From: Treponema sp.
GTDB taxonomy: Bacteria > Spirochaetota > Spirochaetia > Treponematales > Breznakiellaceae
NCBI GenBank assembly: GCA_031266695.1
Contig: JAISAK010000224.1
Span: forward strand, 1 to 12,972
Direction of reading: 5' to 3'
DNA length: 12,972 nt
The notes under the pieces were generated by a model. It ran no database searches. It saw nothing but the letters and a program-made list of their open reading frames with translations, and had not been told where the DNA came from. Of the stretch, positions 1-7,592 are shown piece by piece (positions within the stretch are counted from its first letter, which is position 1; every line of letters starts with the position of its first letter). The position numbers and the translations under genes are program-made.

Positions 1-1505
1 CTTCCTTCTTCCCGGGGCTTTTTCCCCGCCATAAGTAATCCCAGTTCTTCAAGGGTATACAGGGAGGCGTCTTTACATTCCATTATTTCGCCCTTGTAAA
101 TCACGGCAATCCGATCCGACATCTTTTGAATTTCCTCCAGGTCCGCCGATATAAGCAGAACCCCTTTCCCTTCGGCCCGGAGGCGGAGAAACTGGGTGTG
201 GATATATTCCACCGCGCCGATATCAAGACCGCGCCCCGGCTGGGCCGCCACAACCAGCCGGTATTCGGGGGCTACCTCCCGGCCAAGAACCAGCTTCTGC
301 TGGTTCCCCCCGGACAAATCGGAGATATTTTGCAAGACCCCGGTTGTTTTTACCGCAAAGGCGGCAATAGACTCCCGGGTATCATGGAACAGCTTCTTTT
401 TATTGATAAACCCCCGGGACACATATTTTTTTCCCGACTGAAAACCGAGGAGAAAATTTTCCGCCACCGGCAGCCCCGGCAGAATCGCCCTCCGGAAACG
501 ATCGGAGGCAATATAACCGACCCCCTTATGACGTACCGTGAGCGGTTTTATTTTGGTTATCTCTTCACCGCCAATTCTGATATTCCCCGAAAGCCGGGGA
601 CGCAGCCCCAGGATCATTTCTTCCAGTTCAAGCTGCCCGTTGCCGTCCACGCCGGCAACGCCGAGAATTTCCCCTTCCCGTACCGCCAGGTTTACCGTTT
701 CCCCCGCCTGGGGAAGGAGGCGCAGATTCTCAATTTCCAAAAGTACCTTGCCGGGACGGCAGGGCTCTTTATCCAGCTCAAAAAACACTTCCCTGCCTAC
801 CATGTAGCCCGCCAGGGATCTGATGTTTGTCTCGGCCACATTAACCGTGGCCGTAACTTTTCCGTCCCGGAGAATTGTCGCCCTGTCCGCAATCTGCATG
901 GTTTCATTCAGCTTATGGGTAATAAAAATAATGGTTTTACCCTGCTTTTTCATGTCCAGCAGAATCCGCATCAGACTGTTCGATTCCTGGGGCGTTAAAA
1001 CAGCGGTTGGTTCATCAAGAACAAGAACATTGGCGCCCCGGTACAGGGTTTTTATAATCTCAACCCGCTGTTTCATTCCCACGGAGAGATCTTCGACATA
1101 GGCGTTTAAATCCAGGTCCAGTCCGAATTTTTCCACAATCTCCAGAACCTGACGGCGGCTTTCCCGGTAATTCAGTTTTAATCCGCCGATTTCCTGGCCC
1201 AGGATGATGTTTTGCAGTACCGTCATAGTGTTTACCAGCATAAAATGCTGATGAACCATTCCAAGGCCGTGACGGAACGCGTCCCCCGTGTTATGGATAA
1301 AACACTCTTTGCCGTTGATCCGAATTGTTCCGCTGTCCGCCCGGTACATGCCGAAAAGGATATTCATTAACGTGGTTTTTCCCGCGCCGTTTTCACCGAG
1401 CAGACTGTGTATTTCTCCTTCGTCAACCGTCAGATTACAGTGATCGTTTGCAAGAACCTTGCCAAAACGCTTGTTGATTCCGGACATTTGGATAACCGGG
1501 GGCAT
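1..1505 (-). CDS. Nucleoside/sugar-type ABC transporter ATPase (NupO/YufO-like), 3' end cut by window edge
   Basis: Tandem-domain ATPase that would power import of the ligand bound by the BMP lipoprotein encoded just upstream. 501 codons are visible from the ATG at 1505; family members are about 505-515 residues, so only a few residues are missing at the left edge. The first half is complete: Walker A GENGAGKTT (residues 37-45), signature LSVGMKQR (140-147), Walker B VLVLDEPTA (160-168) and switch histidine H197. The second half is degenerate, as usual in this family: GVDGNGQ (285-291) in place of Walker A, a good LSGGNQQK signature (397-404), and AAQPGRGLD where the Walker B acidic residue would be. 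A weak ribosome site GCAGG (1515-1511) lies five bases before the start. The gene follows the lipoprotein gene by 76 bases containing a strong hairpin. Substrate is inferred from the BMP partner; permease genes are expected beyond the left edge. Confidence 0.93.
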   Translation of the reverse strand, partial: MPPVIQMSGINKRFGKVLANDHCNLTVDEGEIHSLLGENGAGKTTLMNILFGMYRADSGTIRINGKECFIHNTGDAFRHGLGMVHQHFMLVNTMTVLQNIILGQEIGGLKLNYRESRRQVLEIVEKFGLDLDLNAYVEDLSVGMKQRVEIIKTLYRGANVLVLDEPTAVLTPQESNSLMRILLDMKKQGKTIIFITHKLNETMQIADRATILRDGKVTATVNVAETNIRSLAGYMVGREVFFELDKEPCRPGKVLLEIENLRLLPQAGETVNLAVREGEILGVAGVDGNGQLELEEMILGLRPRLSGNIRIGGEEITKIKPLTVRHKGVGYIASDRFRRAILPGLPVAENFLLGFQSGKKYVSRGFINKKKLFHDTRESIAAFAVKTTGVLQNISDLSGGNQQKLVLGREVAPEYRLVVAAQPGRGLDIGAVEYIHTQFLRLRAEGKGVLLISADLEEIQKMSDRIAVIYKGEIMECKDASLYTLEELGLLMAGKKPREEG

Positions 1506-1546
1506 AAAAACCTGCTTTGTCTATCGGATAGGGAAAAATTATTTCC

Positions 1547-1576
1547 GTTATACGCACCGTTGCCGGTGCGTATAAC
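1547..1576 (-). promoter_or_regulatory. Intercistronic hairpin, 13-bp perfect stem with GCAA loop
   Basis: On the minus strand a perfect 13-bp stem (GTTATACGCACCG and its complement) closes a GCAA tetraloop of the GNRA class. It sits six bases after the lipoprotein stop codon and about 40 bases before the ATPase start. It is not followed directly by a T-run, so it does not look like a simple intrinsic terminator. Hairpins in this position commonly block 3' exonucleases or attenuate transcription, so that the binding protein is made in excess over the transporter subunits. That role is inference; the stem itself is plain in the sequence. Confidence 0.75.
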
Positions 1577-1581
1577 AGGCT

Positions 1582-2622
1582 TTAAAGCCCCGCGGTGAAC
1601 CTTTCAAGGTCGTTAACGGTAGCGGGGACAACGATTTCTCCGGAAGCTATCTTCCCGCGGAGTTCATCAAGTCTCCGGGTAAGCCCGGCGCTTACTTTTA
1701 CATTTGAGCCTTCGGTAACCAGATCTACCCCGCCGTCGGCCATGGAAAGTACCCTGGTTCCCGGAGAAAAGGTTCCGCTCACCACCGACTTGATGGCTTC
1801 ATAGGCCGCCACATCAACTTTTTTTATCATGCTCCCGGCAATATGATCGGGATCAACCGAATTCTGATTAGTGTTTACCCCAAAGGCATAGGTATTGTTT
1901 TCTTTTGCCGCCTGAAACAAACCGTTCCCCGACATGCCGGCGGCATGAAAAATAATATCCGCTCCCCGGCCGTTCATGGTCGAGGCGATTTCCTTTGCGG
2001 TGGTAACGTCGGTAAAACTACCTACATAGTCATCAAAGATCTGTAAATTTTTATCAATATATTTTGCCCCCGCGGCATAACCGGAATAAAAAATCCTGAT
2101 GTTCGGCCTGTCCGCTCCGCCGATAAATCCTATCTTGTCGGTACCGCTTAAGCCGTCGGCCTTCATTAAAGCAGCCATAGCCCCGACCAAAAAGGAGGCT
2201 TCCTCATCTTTGGTCATGTAGCTCGCCACATTCGGCGCCTCCAGGGCGGTATCAATAATGGCGAATTTCTGTTCCGGGTATTCGTCCCCTACAATCCTGA
2301 GAGCCTCGGTTGCCTCAAAGGTAAGGCAGATGACAAGATCGTAATCCTTTGCGGACGCCATGTCGCGCAGGGATAATTCAATATCGCCAATCGCTTTAAT
2401 GGCAATTTTGTCGTAACTTATTCCCATATCGGCAACCGCCTTATCAACCCCCTGCAGGGTGAGATCGTTAAAGGCTCCGTCGCCAAACCCGCTGCTTGAT
2501 GAAACAAGCCCTATCCGAACCTGTTTTTCGGTCCCCTGTTCGGGGGTGGTTTTTGTTTTTGCGCATCCCGCGATTCCAAAAACAACCAGTACAAAACACA
2601 AAAAAAGAACCGTCCGTTTCAA
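1582..2622 (-). CDS. BMP/PnrA-family nucleoside-binding lipoprotein (TTG start)
   Basis: Extracytoplasmic substrate-binding lipoprotein of the basic membrane protein family (TmpC/PnrA of Treponema, Med of Bacillus), whose characterised members bind purine nucleosides for ABC import. The N-terminus has MKR, a hydrophobic stretch (residues 5-16) and a lipobox I17-A18-G19-C20, so processing by signal peptidase II at C20 is expected. The family motif DGAFND is at residues 48-53, and the C-terminal half has the periplasmic-binding-protein pattern (GFIGGADRP, FHAAGMSGNG, FGVNTNQ). Length 346 aa is normal. The start is TTG at 2622, supported by AAGGAG (2634-2629) six bases upstream; no ATG gives the signal peptide. 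It lies between deoC and the ABC ATPase on the same strand, giving a deoC-lipoprotein-ATPase operon. Ligand specificity cannot be read from sequence alone. Confidence 0.93.
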   Translation of the reverse strand: MKRTVLFLCFVLVVFGIAGCAKTKTTPEQGTEKQVRIGLVSSSSGFGDGAFNDLTLQGVDKAVADMGISYDKIAIKAIGDIELSLRDMASAKDYDLVICLTFEATEALRIVGDEYPEQKFAIIDTALEAPNVASYMTKDEEASFLVGAMAALMKADGLSGTDKIGFIGGADRPNIRIFYSGYAAGAKYIDKNLQIFDDYVGSFTDVTTAKEIASTMNGRGADIIFHAAGMSGNGLFQAAKENNTYAFGVNTNQNSVDPDHIAGSMIKKVDVAAYEAIKSVVSGTFSPGTRVLSMADGGVDLVTEGSNVKVSAGLTRRLDELRGKIASGEIVVPATVNDLERFTAGL

Positions 2623-2628
2623 AATAAA

Positions 2629-2634
2629 CTCCTT
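2629..2634 (-). promoter_or_regulatory. Ribosome binding site that decides the TTG start of the BMP lipoprotein
   Basis: AAGGAG reads 2634-2629 on the minus strand, six bases before the TTG at 2622. It is the only good Shine-Dalgarno near the beginning of this frame and fixes TTG as the start codon. Confidence 0.75.
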
Positions 2635-2650
2635 CGGAATATAAAATTAT

Positions 2651-2662
2651 CCCCTTGCGGGG
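2651..2662 (-). promoter_or_regulatory. Small hairpin with GCAA loop upstream of the lipoprotein ribosome site
   Basis: Minus strand CCCC-GCAA-GGGG: a four-pair G/C stem with a GNRA tetraloop, 16 bases upstream of the AAGGAG ribosome site, in the 105-base gap after deoC. It uses the same loop as the large hairpin on the other side of the lipoprotein gene. It is short, so a role as a 5' mRNA-stabilising element is only a suggestion. No convincing separate promoter was found in this gap. Confidence 0.4.
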
Positions 2663-2727
2663 TGTATTCGTTCATGTATCTACATTATGGATAGACTCTA
2701 ATTATTAAGGCGTATCGATCCCGGCCC

Positions 2728-3369
2728 TTAACCCAGAATTTTCATGCCCCGGCTGGTACCGATCCGGCCGCATCCGGCGTTGATAAACGCCTCCATTTCC
2801 TCCAGCGTCGATATACCCCCGGAGGCTTTTATTTTTACCCCCGGCCCGATATGCCGGGAAAAAAGTTTCACATCCTCAAGAACCGCCCCGGCGCTGCCAA
2901 AGCCGGTGGAGGTTTTTATGTAATCCGCCCCGGCGCGGGTAACGCAGCCGCAGAGGGCGATTTTTTCCTCTTCGGTCAGATAGCAGGTTTCCACAATAAC
3001 CTTGAGGATCTTCCCCGCCGCCGCGGCCCGCAGCGCGGCAATCTCCCTGGTGACGGCGTCGAAATCGCCGGCCTTTACATCCCCCAGGTTGACCACCATA
3101 TCCACCTCGCCGGCCCCTTCGGCCAGGGCCTCCCCGGCTTCCTCGAGCTTAACCCGGGTGGTATGGTACCCCAGGGGAAACCCGATAACCGTACAGATGT
3201 TAAGAGTCCCAAAGGCCTTCCGGGCGGGGGACACAAAAGAGGGGGGTATGCAAACCGAAGCGGCCTTTTTTTCCAGGCCCTCGGCGCAGATAACCCGAAT
3301 CTCTTCCCACGCCGCGGTTGGTTTAAGGAAGGTATGGTCGATATAACCCCATAGATTCTGTTTGTCCAT
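2728..3369 (-). CDS. deoC: Deoxyribose-phosphate aldolase DeoC
   Basis: Class I aldolase that cleaves 2-deoxy-D-ribose 5-phosphate to glyceraldehyde 3-phosphate and acetaldehyde in the cytoplasm, the last step in using the sugar of deoxynucleosides. The whole DERA signature set is visible: DHTFLKP (residues 11-17), VCIPPSFV (39-46), TVIGFPLGYHTTRVK (60-74), EVDMVVNLG with D90, LKVIVETCYL (122-131), YIKTSTGFG with the Schiff-base lysine K152, KIKASGGI with K181, and RIGTSRG near the end. D90, K152 and K181 correspond to D102, K167 and K201 of the E. coli enzyme. At 213 aa it is of the short bacterial type. The start is well supported by AGGAAG seven bases upstream. It is first in an operon with the BMP lipoprotein and ABC ATPase, and divergent from a DeoR-family regulator, which suggests induction by deoxyribose or deoxynucleoside metabolites. 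Confidence 0.97.
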   Translation of the reverse strand: MDKQNLWGYIDHTFLKPTAAWEEIRVICAEGLEKKAASVCIPPSFVSPARKAFGTLNICTVIGFPLGYHTTRVKLEEAGEALAEGAGEVDMVVNLGDVKAGDFDAVTREIAALRAAAAGKILKVIVETCYLTEEEKIALCGCVTRAGADYIKTSTGFGSAGAVLEDVKLFSRHIGPGVKIKASGGISTLEEMEAFINAGCGRIGTSRGMKILG

Positions 3370-3406
3370 AATATTACTTCCTAATTAGTTCCTGAATTAG
3401 CGATCC

Positions 3407-3429
3407 TTCACAAAACCAATTTTTGTGAA
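3407..3429. promoter_or_regulatory. 23-bp inverted repeat in the deoC leader (operator or RNA hairpin)
   Basis: Perfect 9-bp arms TTCACAAAA-N5-TTTTGTGAA, centred at 3418, about 28-50 bases downstream of the predicted deoC transcription start and 37 bases before the deoC start codon. In DNA it could be a second operator; in RNA it would form a weak A/U-rich hairpin. It is not a CRP site: the half-sites are in the opposite order (TCACA then TGTGA). Confidence 0.55.
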
Positions 3430-3434
3430 AGCCA

Positions 3435-3450
3435 TGTTATTATAATAACA
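3435..3450. promoter_or_regulatory. 16-bp perfect palindrome, likely DeoR-type operator of deoC
   Basis: TGTTATTATAATAACA is an exact palindrome lying at about +7 to +22 of the predicted deoC transcript, a classic repressor position. The E. coli DeoR operator, as I recall it, is also a 16-bp palindrome with the same outer bases (TGTTA...TAACA). The divergent gene encodes a DeoR-family protein, the obvious candidate to bind here. Binding is inferred. Confidence 0.6.
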
Positions 3451-3462
3451 CATATTGGCAAT

Positions 3463-3490
3463 ATTATATCTTGTAATGTTATTTTGTCAA
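3463..3490 (-). promoter_or_regulatory. Sigma70-type promoter of the deoC-BMP-ABC operon
   Basis: On the minus strand TTGACA (3490-3485), a 16-bp spacer, then TATAAT (3468-3463): both hexamers are perfect consensus. The predicted start is near 3456, giving an 86-base leader before deoC. The -35 lies in a 12-bp palindrome TTGTC-AA-GACAA (3484-3495). Such a strong core promoter normally implies tight repression, in keeping with the palindromes just downstream. Confidence 0.8.
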
Positions 3491-3526
3491 GACAATAAAG
3501 ATATTTTTTTCGCTTTTTTGAGAACT

Positions 3527-3559
3527 TTGACAAATAATGAAAATTTTTTGTTGTATTAT
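3527..3559 (+). promoter_or_regulatory. Possible promoter of the DeoR-family regulator gene
   Basis: A perfect TTGACA (3527-3532) faces the regulator gene, but the -10 is unclear: TGTATT (3552-3557) is at 19 bp and the better TATTAT (3554-3559) at 21 bp, longer than ideal. The 273-base gap between deoC and the regulator holds only this, the deoC promoter and the palindromes; I see no small gene in it. Confidence 0.35.
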
Positions 3560-3642
3560 TATCATATTATTGGTACACTATATCCAAAGATTCAACCGGA
3601 ATGTTCCCGGTTTAGGCTGCCGGAAAAGACAGGGTGGGGATT

Positions 3643-4422
3643 ATGCCGAATAAGCTTGAAAGAACCGGTAAATTGGTAAATATTTTACAGAATCGCAACG
3701 GCGCGTCCATAAAGGAACTGGCCGGGGAACTTGCCGTCTCGGAAATGACCGTCCGCAGGGATCTGGCCCAGCTCCGGCTGGACAACATCATTTCCCTGGT
3801 ACACGGGGCGGCTATTTTCAAATCCCCGGGGAACGGTAATTTCGGGCAGAACGATTACTATCTTTCCCTGGAAAAAACGGTAAACAATTCGGAAAAGGAC
3901 AGGATAGGCCGGGAAGCGGCCCGGATGGTAGAGCCGGGGGATACAATCATTATTGACATTGGCACCACTACCGAGCTTGTGTCCAAATATATTCCCCCGG
4001 TACACCCCATCACGGTCTTGTGTTTTACCATGAACGCCCTGCTGGAACTTCATAAAAAAAAGGTGGAAAATCTTATCGTGGGCGGAGGGTATTATCACCC
4101 CAACACCCAGCTTTTTGAATCGGCGGAAACCATCGCCCTTATTCAGCGGACCCGGGCGACGAAATATTTTCTTTCCGCCGCGGGGGTAAGCGGGGAATTC
4201 GGCCTAACCTGCGCCAACCAGTACGAAATTAATGTCAAGCAGGCCTGTATTGCCTCCTCGCTGAAAAAAATCCTCCTGGCGGATTCCAAAAAATTTGATC
4301 AGATCCGGCCCGCTTATTTCGCGCCCCTGGATATCGTCGATACGGTGATCACCGACAGCGGCATTGATCCCGGCTGGGTTCATTTTATGGAAGACATGTC
4401 CATCAAGGTTATTACGGTATAG
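3643..4422 (+). CDS. DeoR-family transcriptional regulator
   Basis: Sugar-phosphate-responsive repressor type. Numbered from the ATG at 3643 (259 aa), it has an N-terminal DeoR winged helix-turn-helix (about residues 3-58) with the family sequence ERTGKLVNILQ at the start and SEMTVRRDL as recognition helix. A C-terminal DeoRC effector domain of the isomerase-like fold follows, with IIIDIGTTTELVSKYI, LIVGGGYYHPNTQLFE and ATKYFLSAAGVS. I prefer the ATG at 3643 to the GTG at 3634: family members begin close to the ERxxKI helix, and the G-rich run just upstream can serve as ribosome site. It is divergent from deoC and convergent, 18 bases apart, with ygfK. It probably represses the deoC operon through the palindromes at 3407-3450, with a deoxyribose or other sugar phosphate as inducer. 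Whether it also acts on the purine operon is unknown. Other targets within the family cannot be excluded. Confidence 0.9.
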   Translation: MPNKLERTGKLVNILQNRNGASIKELAGELAVSEMTVRRDLAQLRLDNIISLVHGAAIFKSPGNGNFGQNDYYLSLEKTVNNSEKDRIGREAARMVEPGDTIIIDIGTTTELVSKYIPPVHPITVLCFTMNALLELHKKKVENLIVGGGYYHPNTQLFESAETIALIQRTRATKYFLSAAGVSGEFGLTCANQYEINVKQACIASSLKKILLADSKKFDQIRPAYFAPLDIVDTVITDSGIDPGWVHFMEDMSIKVITV

Positions 4423-4447
4423 GGACTCCAAATCCCGGCGTTATACC
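4416..4447. terminator. Weak inverted repeat spanning the convergent stop codons
   Basis: GGTATA-GGGA on one side and TCCC-TATACC on the other form a stem interrupted by a five-base bulge. It covers the stop codons of the regulator gene and of ygfK, which end only 18 bases apart. No T-run follows on either strand, so it is at best a poor bidirectional terminator. No better one exists between the two genes. Confidence 0.25.
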
Positions 4448-7400
4448 AAATAGCCGTAATCTTTCGTGATGGCCCCGATAATTTTGCTATAGGTTTCCGG
4501 CGCGCCGCCGCCGCCGAATTCCCAGTCAATTACCGATTTATCCTCCAGCCTCAGCCTGAATTTTTTATCGCCGGCGGGCAGAAAGCCGGGGTTCCCGCTG
4601 TCGTTAAAATCATCTTCCTCCGAGAAAATTGTAAACTTGTCCCTGTAGGGTTTTCCCGCGTGGGGGCAGAAACTTGCGCAGTTTCCGCACTCGTTGCACA
4701 GGCGATCGACGTGGACAACCTGGCGGCTTCCTTTTAAACCGCCGGACAACGAAGCTTCGTCCGAGGACAGCGCGGCTTCGTCCAGCCGAATCATCACATT
4801 GGCGCGGTTGGGGCATACGTCCACGCAGATTTCGCATACAATGTCGCAGGAAAGGCAGCGGTAGCCGTCGGCGCCGTCCTGTCCCGCCGGTGTGAGAAGG
4901 CCCTTTTTGAAGAGCAGCCCGCCGACGGGGTCCTCTTCGCCGAGACGGCCGGCCGCCCGGCCGGCGCTTACGCAGGCGGGGCCCGCGGGAAGGCAGGAAA
5001 AGTCCGCGGGCAGCTTGAGCTTTTTGAGTATGTCCCCGGCGGCGGCTTTGCCGTCGGCAACGGCCTTGACGACGGTAGCCGCCCCGGCCCTGCAGTCCCC
5101 GGCAAGGTAGACGCCGGCCACGGAGCTTTCGCAGGCGGCGTTTACCCCGGGGCGCCCTTTTTCATCAAGCGCAATGCCGTTACGCGCAAAAGGTTCCGTA
5201 TCAACCCGGGCGCCGACCGCGCCTATCACCGTGTCAAAGGCAAGCCGCCGCTTTTCGCCGGTTCCCTCAATGCCCCGCCTGCCGGAAGCGTCGTAATCCC
5301 CAAGGCGCATAACTTCGCAGGTAAGCGCGCCGTCCGCCCAGGTTTCGGGGGCAAGAAGCTCCAGCAGCTCAATGCCCTCGCGCAGGGCTTCTTCCTGCTC
5401 TTCGTACTGGGCCGGCATAAATTCCCTTGTCCGCCGGTACACAACAGTAACCGATTCAACGCCCCGGTTTTTCTTCGCGGCCCTGGCGCAGTCCATTGCG
5501 ACATCACCGCCGCCGATAACCGCGACCCTTTTGCCGAGGGAAAGACCAAGGCCGGACTTTTTCGAATCCTCAAGGAATTTCAGGGCGACGATGATATTTT
5601 CCTGCCCCTGCTTTGCCGCCGGGGCGCCTTCTTTCCAGGCGCCGGTGGCGATTATTATGAAGGGATGCCGCTTTTTGAGTTCTTCGATTGAATAAACTTC
5701 CGGCGCGCCGTAAATAAATTCAACCCCTGTTTTTTGGGCCAGGGCGTAATCGCGGTATATCGCTTCGTCGGAAATTCTGAAGGAAGGGATCACATGCTGA
5801 ACCACGCCGTAGGGCCTGTCCCGTTTTTCATAAACCTTTACGGGCACGCCGTTTCTCCGCAGGAAGACCGCCGCGGCAATACCGGCGGGCCCCGCGCCGA
5901 TAACCGCGGCGCAGATATCGGTTTTTTTCGGCGGGACCGCGAGGGAAAAGGTATAGTCCTCCTGGGCATGATCCGCGGCAAGAAGTTTTGCCCTGCGGAT
6001 ATTCAGGGGATCCTCGTAATCCACCCTGGTGCATTTATGCTGGCACTGGTGATCGCAGAGGGTTCCGGTAATCGAAGGCGCGGTGTTGTCGCGGGCGATA
6101 ATGGCAAAGGCGGCGCGGTAATCTTCCGCGGCCACCGCGGCAAGGTAGTCGGGGATACGCTGATGCAGGGGACAGCCGCCGTCCATGCAGGGCGCCTTGG
6201 CGCAGTCGAAAAGCGGCAGCGCGCTTGAGGTTTTGCGCGGCCCGGCCCGGCGGTACTCGCTGCGGTAGCGTTTCATTCCGGGAATATTCTCCGCAAACGC
6301 CGTCAGGGCCTTTACGTTGACGGCCGCGCCGCCGTCCGACGCCCCGCTCCGCCCTTCCGCGGAAACTCCGGCCGCGGTTTCCGCAAGCTGGGCAAGCCGC
6401 TCGTAGCCGCCCGGCTTAAGAATGGAAGTCGCCAGGGTTACAGGCCGGATTCCCGTTTCAAGGAGGCCGGCCAGGTTAAAGTAATCGGCGCCGCCCGAAT
6501 AGGAAATGGGAAGCCCGCCCCCAAAGGCTTCGGAGAGCTGTTTCGCCACGTTAAGCGAAAGCGGGAAAAGGGAGCGGCCCGACATATACATCTCCTGGCC
6601 GGGAAGCTCATTCCGCCTGATCTCAACCGGAAAGGTGTTGGTAAGTTTAACGCCGAAGGAAAGGTTTTTCTCCTTCGCAAGTTTCATAAGCCGGCCGAGC
6701 ATGCCGACCGCGTCGTTAAACTGAAGATCGTTTTTAAAATGATGATCGTCAAAGGAAATATATCCGTAGCCCATTTGGTCAAGAATTCCGCGGGCCGTCT
6801 CGTATCCCAGCAGGGTCGGGTTGCATTTGATATAGGTATGAAGGTTCTTTCCGCCGATAAGCCAGACGGCGATTTTTTCGATTTCTTCCCTGGGACACCC
6901 GTGGAGGGTCGAAAGGGTAATCCCCGTTGCAATCGCCGGGGAAATCGCGTCAAGGTCTTTCCCGCTGAATTTTTTAAAGGAGGCGATGTTATCCGCAAGA
7001 TACTGCCGGCAGCTTTTCCATATTCCGGAGCCGCGGGCGTCCTTCATCCCTTCAAGGTAGTCGTCGATTTTTTTCGACTTGATTCCGTCAAGGCTGTAGC
7101 CCACGCTCATATTGAAGATAAAGTCGCCTCTTTCGGCAAGGTCAAATTCCTTCGCGAATACATGGCAGAGAAACCAGGCCTTGACATATTCCTCGAAGGC
7201 CTCGCCCACGGTCAGCTCGGTGGACCATTCCACGTTGTAGCCTTCGTCAACGGCGTTGATGCAGGGCCGGGCAACGGCCTTCCTCAGCTCTTCGCCGTCC
7301 ATGATTTGCACGGTCTTGAGTTCCACGAAGCGGGCCCCCGCCAGGTACGCGGCAAGGATATTTTGGGCAAGCTGGGAATTGGGCCCCGCGGCGGGACCGA

Positions 7401-7581
7401 TGGGAGAGCTTATTTCGGTTCCGAAAAGGCTGAAACCCGCGCCGGAGGGGGAAGCCGCGCCGGCTTCCTTCCGGTAAAATTTTTCCTTCCGTATGCCGAA
7501 GACGGAACCGTGGTTTTTGAATTCCCCCTGCGCCCAGGCGACAAGCCGGGGAAAAGGAAGGGGGCGCATTATCTCGCTCAT
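4441..7581 (-). CDS. ygfK: YgfK-type FMN/FAD/iron-sulfur oxidoreductase of the purine-degradation cluster
   Basis: Homologue of E. coli YgfK (annotated there as putative selenate reductase subunit, but linked genetically to anaerobic uric acid use). 1046 aa from the ATG at 7581, chosen because MSEIMRPLPF matches the family N-terminus and GAGGAG precedes it by five bases; the frame stays open 37 codons further upstream into the carbamate kinase gene. Domains: dihydroorotate-dehydrogenase-like barrel (about 55-400; GPAAGPNSQLAQN at 62-74, STLHGCP near 224, GVKLTNT near 310); GltD-like cysteine-rich helical domain (Cys 460, 465, 470, 509, 513, 517); FAD motif GAGPAG (562-567); NAD(P)H motif GGGDVAMDCA (690-699); YLAGDC (825-830); and a C-terminal two-cluster ferredoxin domain (Cys 909, 912, 916, 919, 923 and 962, 965, 968, 972). 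The layout resembles dihydropyrimidine dehydrogenase rearranged, suggesting NAD(P)H-driven reduction (or the reverse) of a purine-derived ring or ureide. It is the last gene of the operon. Substrate not proven. Confidence 0.9.
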   Translation of the reverse strand: MSEIMRPLPFPRLVAWAQGEFKNHGSVFGIRKEKFYRKEAGAASPSGAGFSLFGTEISSPIGPAAGPNSQLAQNILAAYLAGARFVELKTVQIMDGEELRKAVARPCINAVDEGYNVEWSTELTVGEAFEEYVKAWFLCHVFAKEFDLAERGDFIFNMSVGYSLDGIKSKKIDDYLEGMKDARGSGIWKSCRQYLADNIASFKKFSGKDLDAISPAIATGITLSTLHGCPREEIEKIAVWLIGGKNLHTYIKCNPTLLGYETARGILDQMGYGYISFDDHHFKNDLQFNDAVGMLGRLMKLAKEKNLSFGVKLTNTFPVEIRRNELPGQEMYMSGRSLFPLSLNVAKQLSEAFGGGLPISYSGGADYFNLAGLLETGIRPVTLATSILKPGGYERLAQLAETAAGVSAEGRSGASDGGAAVNVKALTAFAENIPGMKRYRSEYRRAGPRKTSSALPLFDCAKAPCMDGGCPLHQRIPDYLAAVAAEDYRAAFAIIARDNTAPSITGTLCDHQCQHKCTRVDYEDPLNIRRAKLLAADHAQEDYTFSLAVPPKKTDICAAVIGAGPAGIAAAVFLRRNGVPVKVYEKRDRPYGVVQHVIPSFRISDEAIYRDYALAQKTGVEFIYGAPEVYSIEELKKRHPFIIIATGAWKEGAPAAKQGQENIIVALKFLEDSKKSGLGLSLGKRVAVIGGGDVAMDCARAAKKNRGVESVTVVYRRTREFMPAQYEEQEEALREGIELLELLAPETWADGALTCEVMRLGDYDASGRRGIEGTGEKRRLAFDTVIGAVGARVDTEPFARNGIALDEKGRPGVNAACESSVAGVYLAGDCRAGAATVVKAVADGKAAAGDILKKLKLPADFSCLPAGPACVSAGRAAGRLGEEDPVGGLLFKKGLLTPAGQDGADGYRCLSCDIVCEICVDVCPNRANVMIRLDEAALSSDEASLSGGLKGSRQVVHVDRLCNECGNCASFCPHAGKPYRDKFTIFSEEDDFNDSGNPGFLPAGDKKFRLRLEDKSVIDWEFGGGGAPETYSKIIGAITKDYGYLV

Positions 7582-7586
7582 ATCAA

Positions 7587-7592
7587 CTCCTC
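7587..7592 (-). promoter_or_regulatory. Ribosome binding site fixing the ygfK start
   Basis: GAGGAG (7592-7587) precedes the ATG at 7581 by five bases. The eight bases GGAGTTGA occur twice in tandem here, giving a second GGAG further upstream. This site supports the internal methionine over the longer open frame. Confidence 0.7.

Noticed and set aside
126..998. Long plus-strand open frame of 290 codons
   Set aside because: It lies antisense to the intact ABC ATPase, has no recognisable domain, and its composition (Pro/Arg-rich) is that of a shadow frame.
3407..3429. CRP-like site
   Set aside because: The half-sites are in the order TCACA...TGTGA, the reverse of the TGTGA-N6-TCACA CRP consensus.
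3370..3456. Purine or deoxyguanosine riboswitch in the deoC leader
   Set aside because: The conserved three-way-junction core and loop sequences are not seen; the leader is explained by palindromes and a ribosome site.
3634..3642. GTG start of the DeoR-family gene three codons upstream of the ATG
   Set aside because: Possible, but the ATG at 3643 places the helix ERTGKL at the usual distance from the N-terminus and leaves the G-rich run free as ribosome site.
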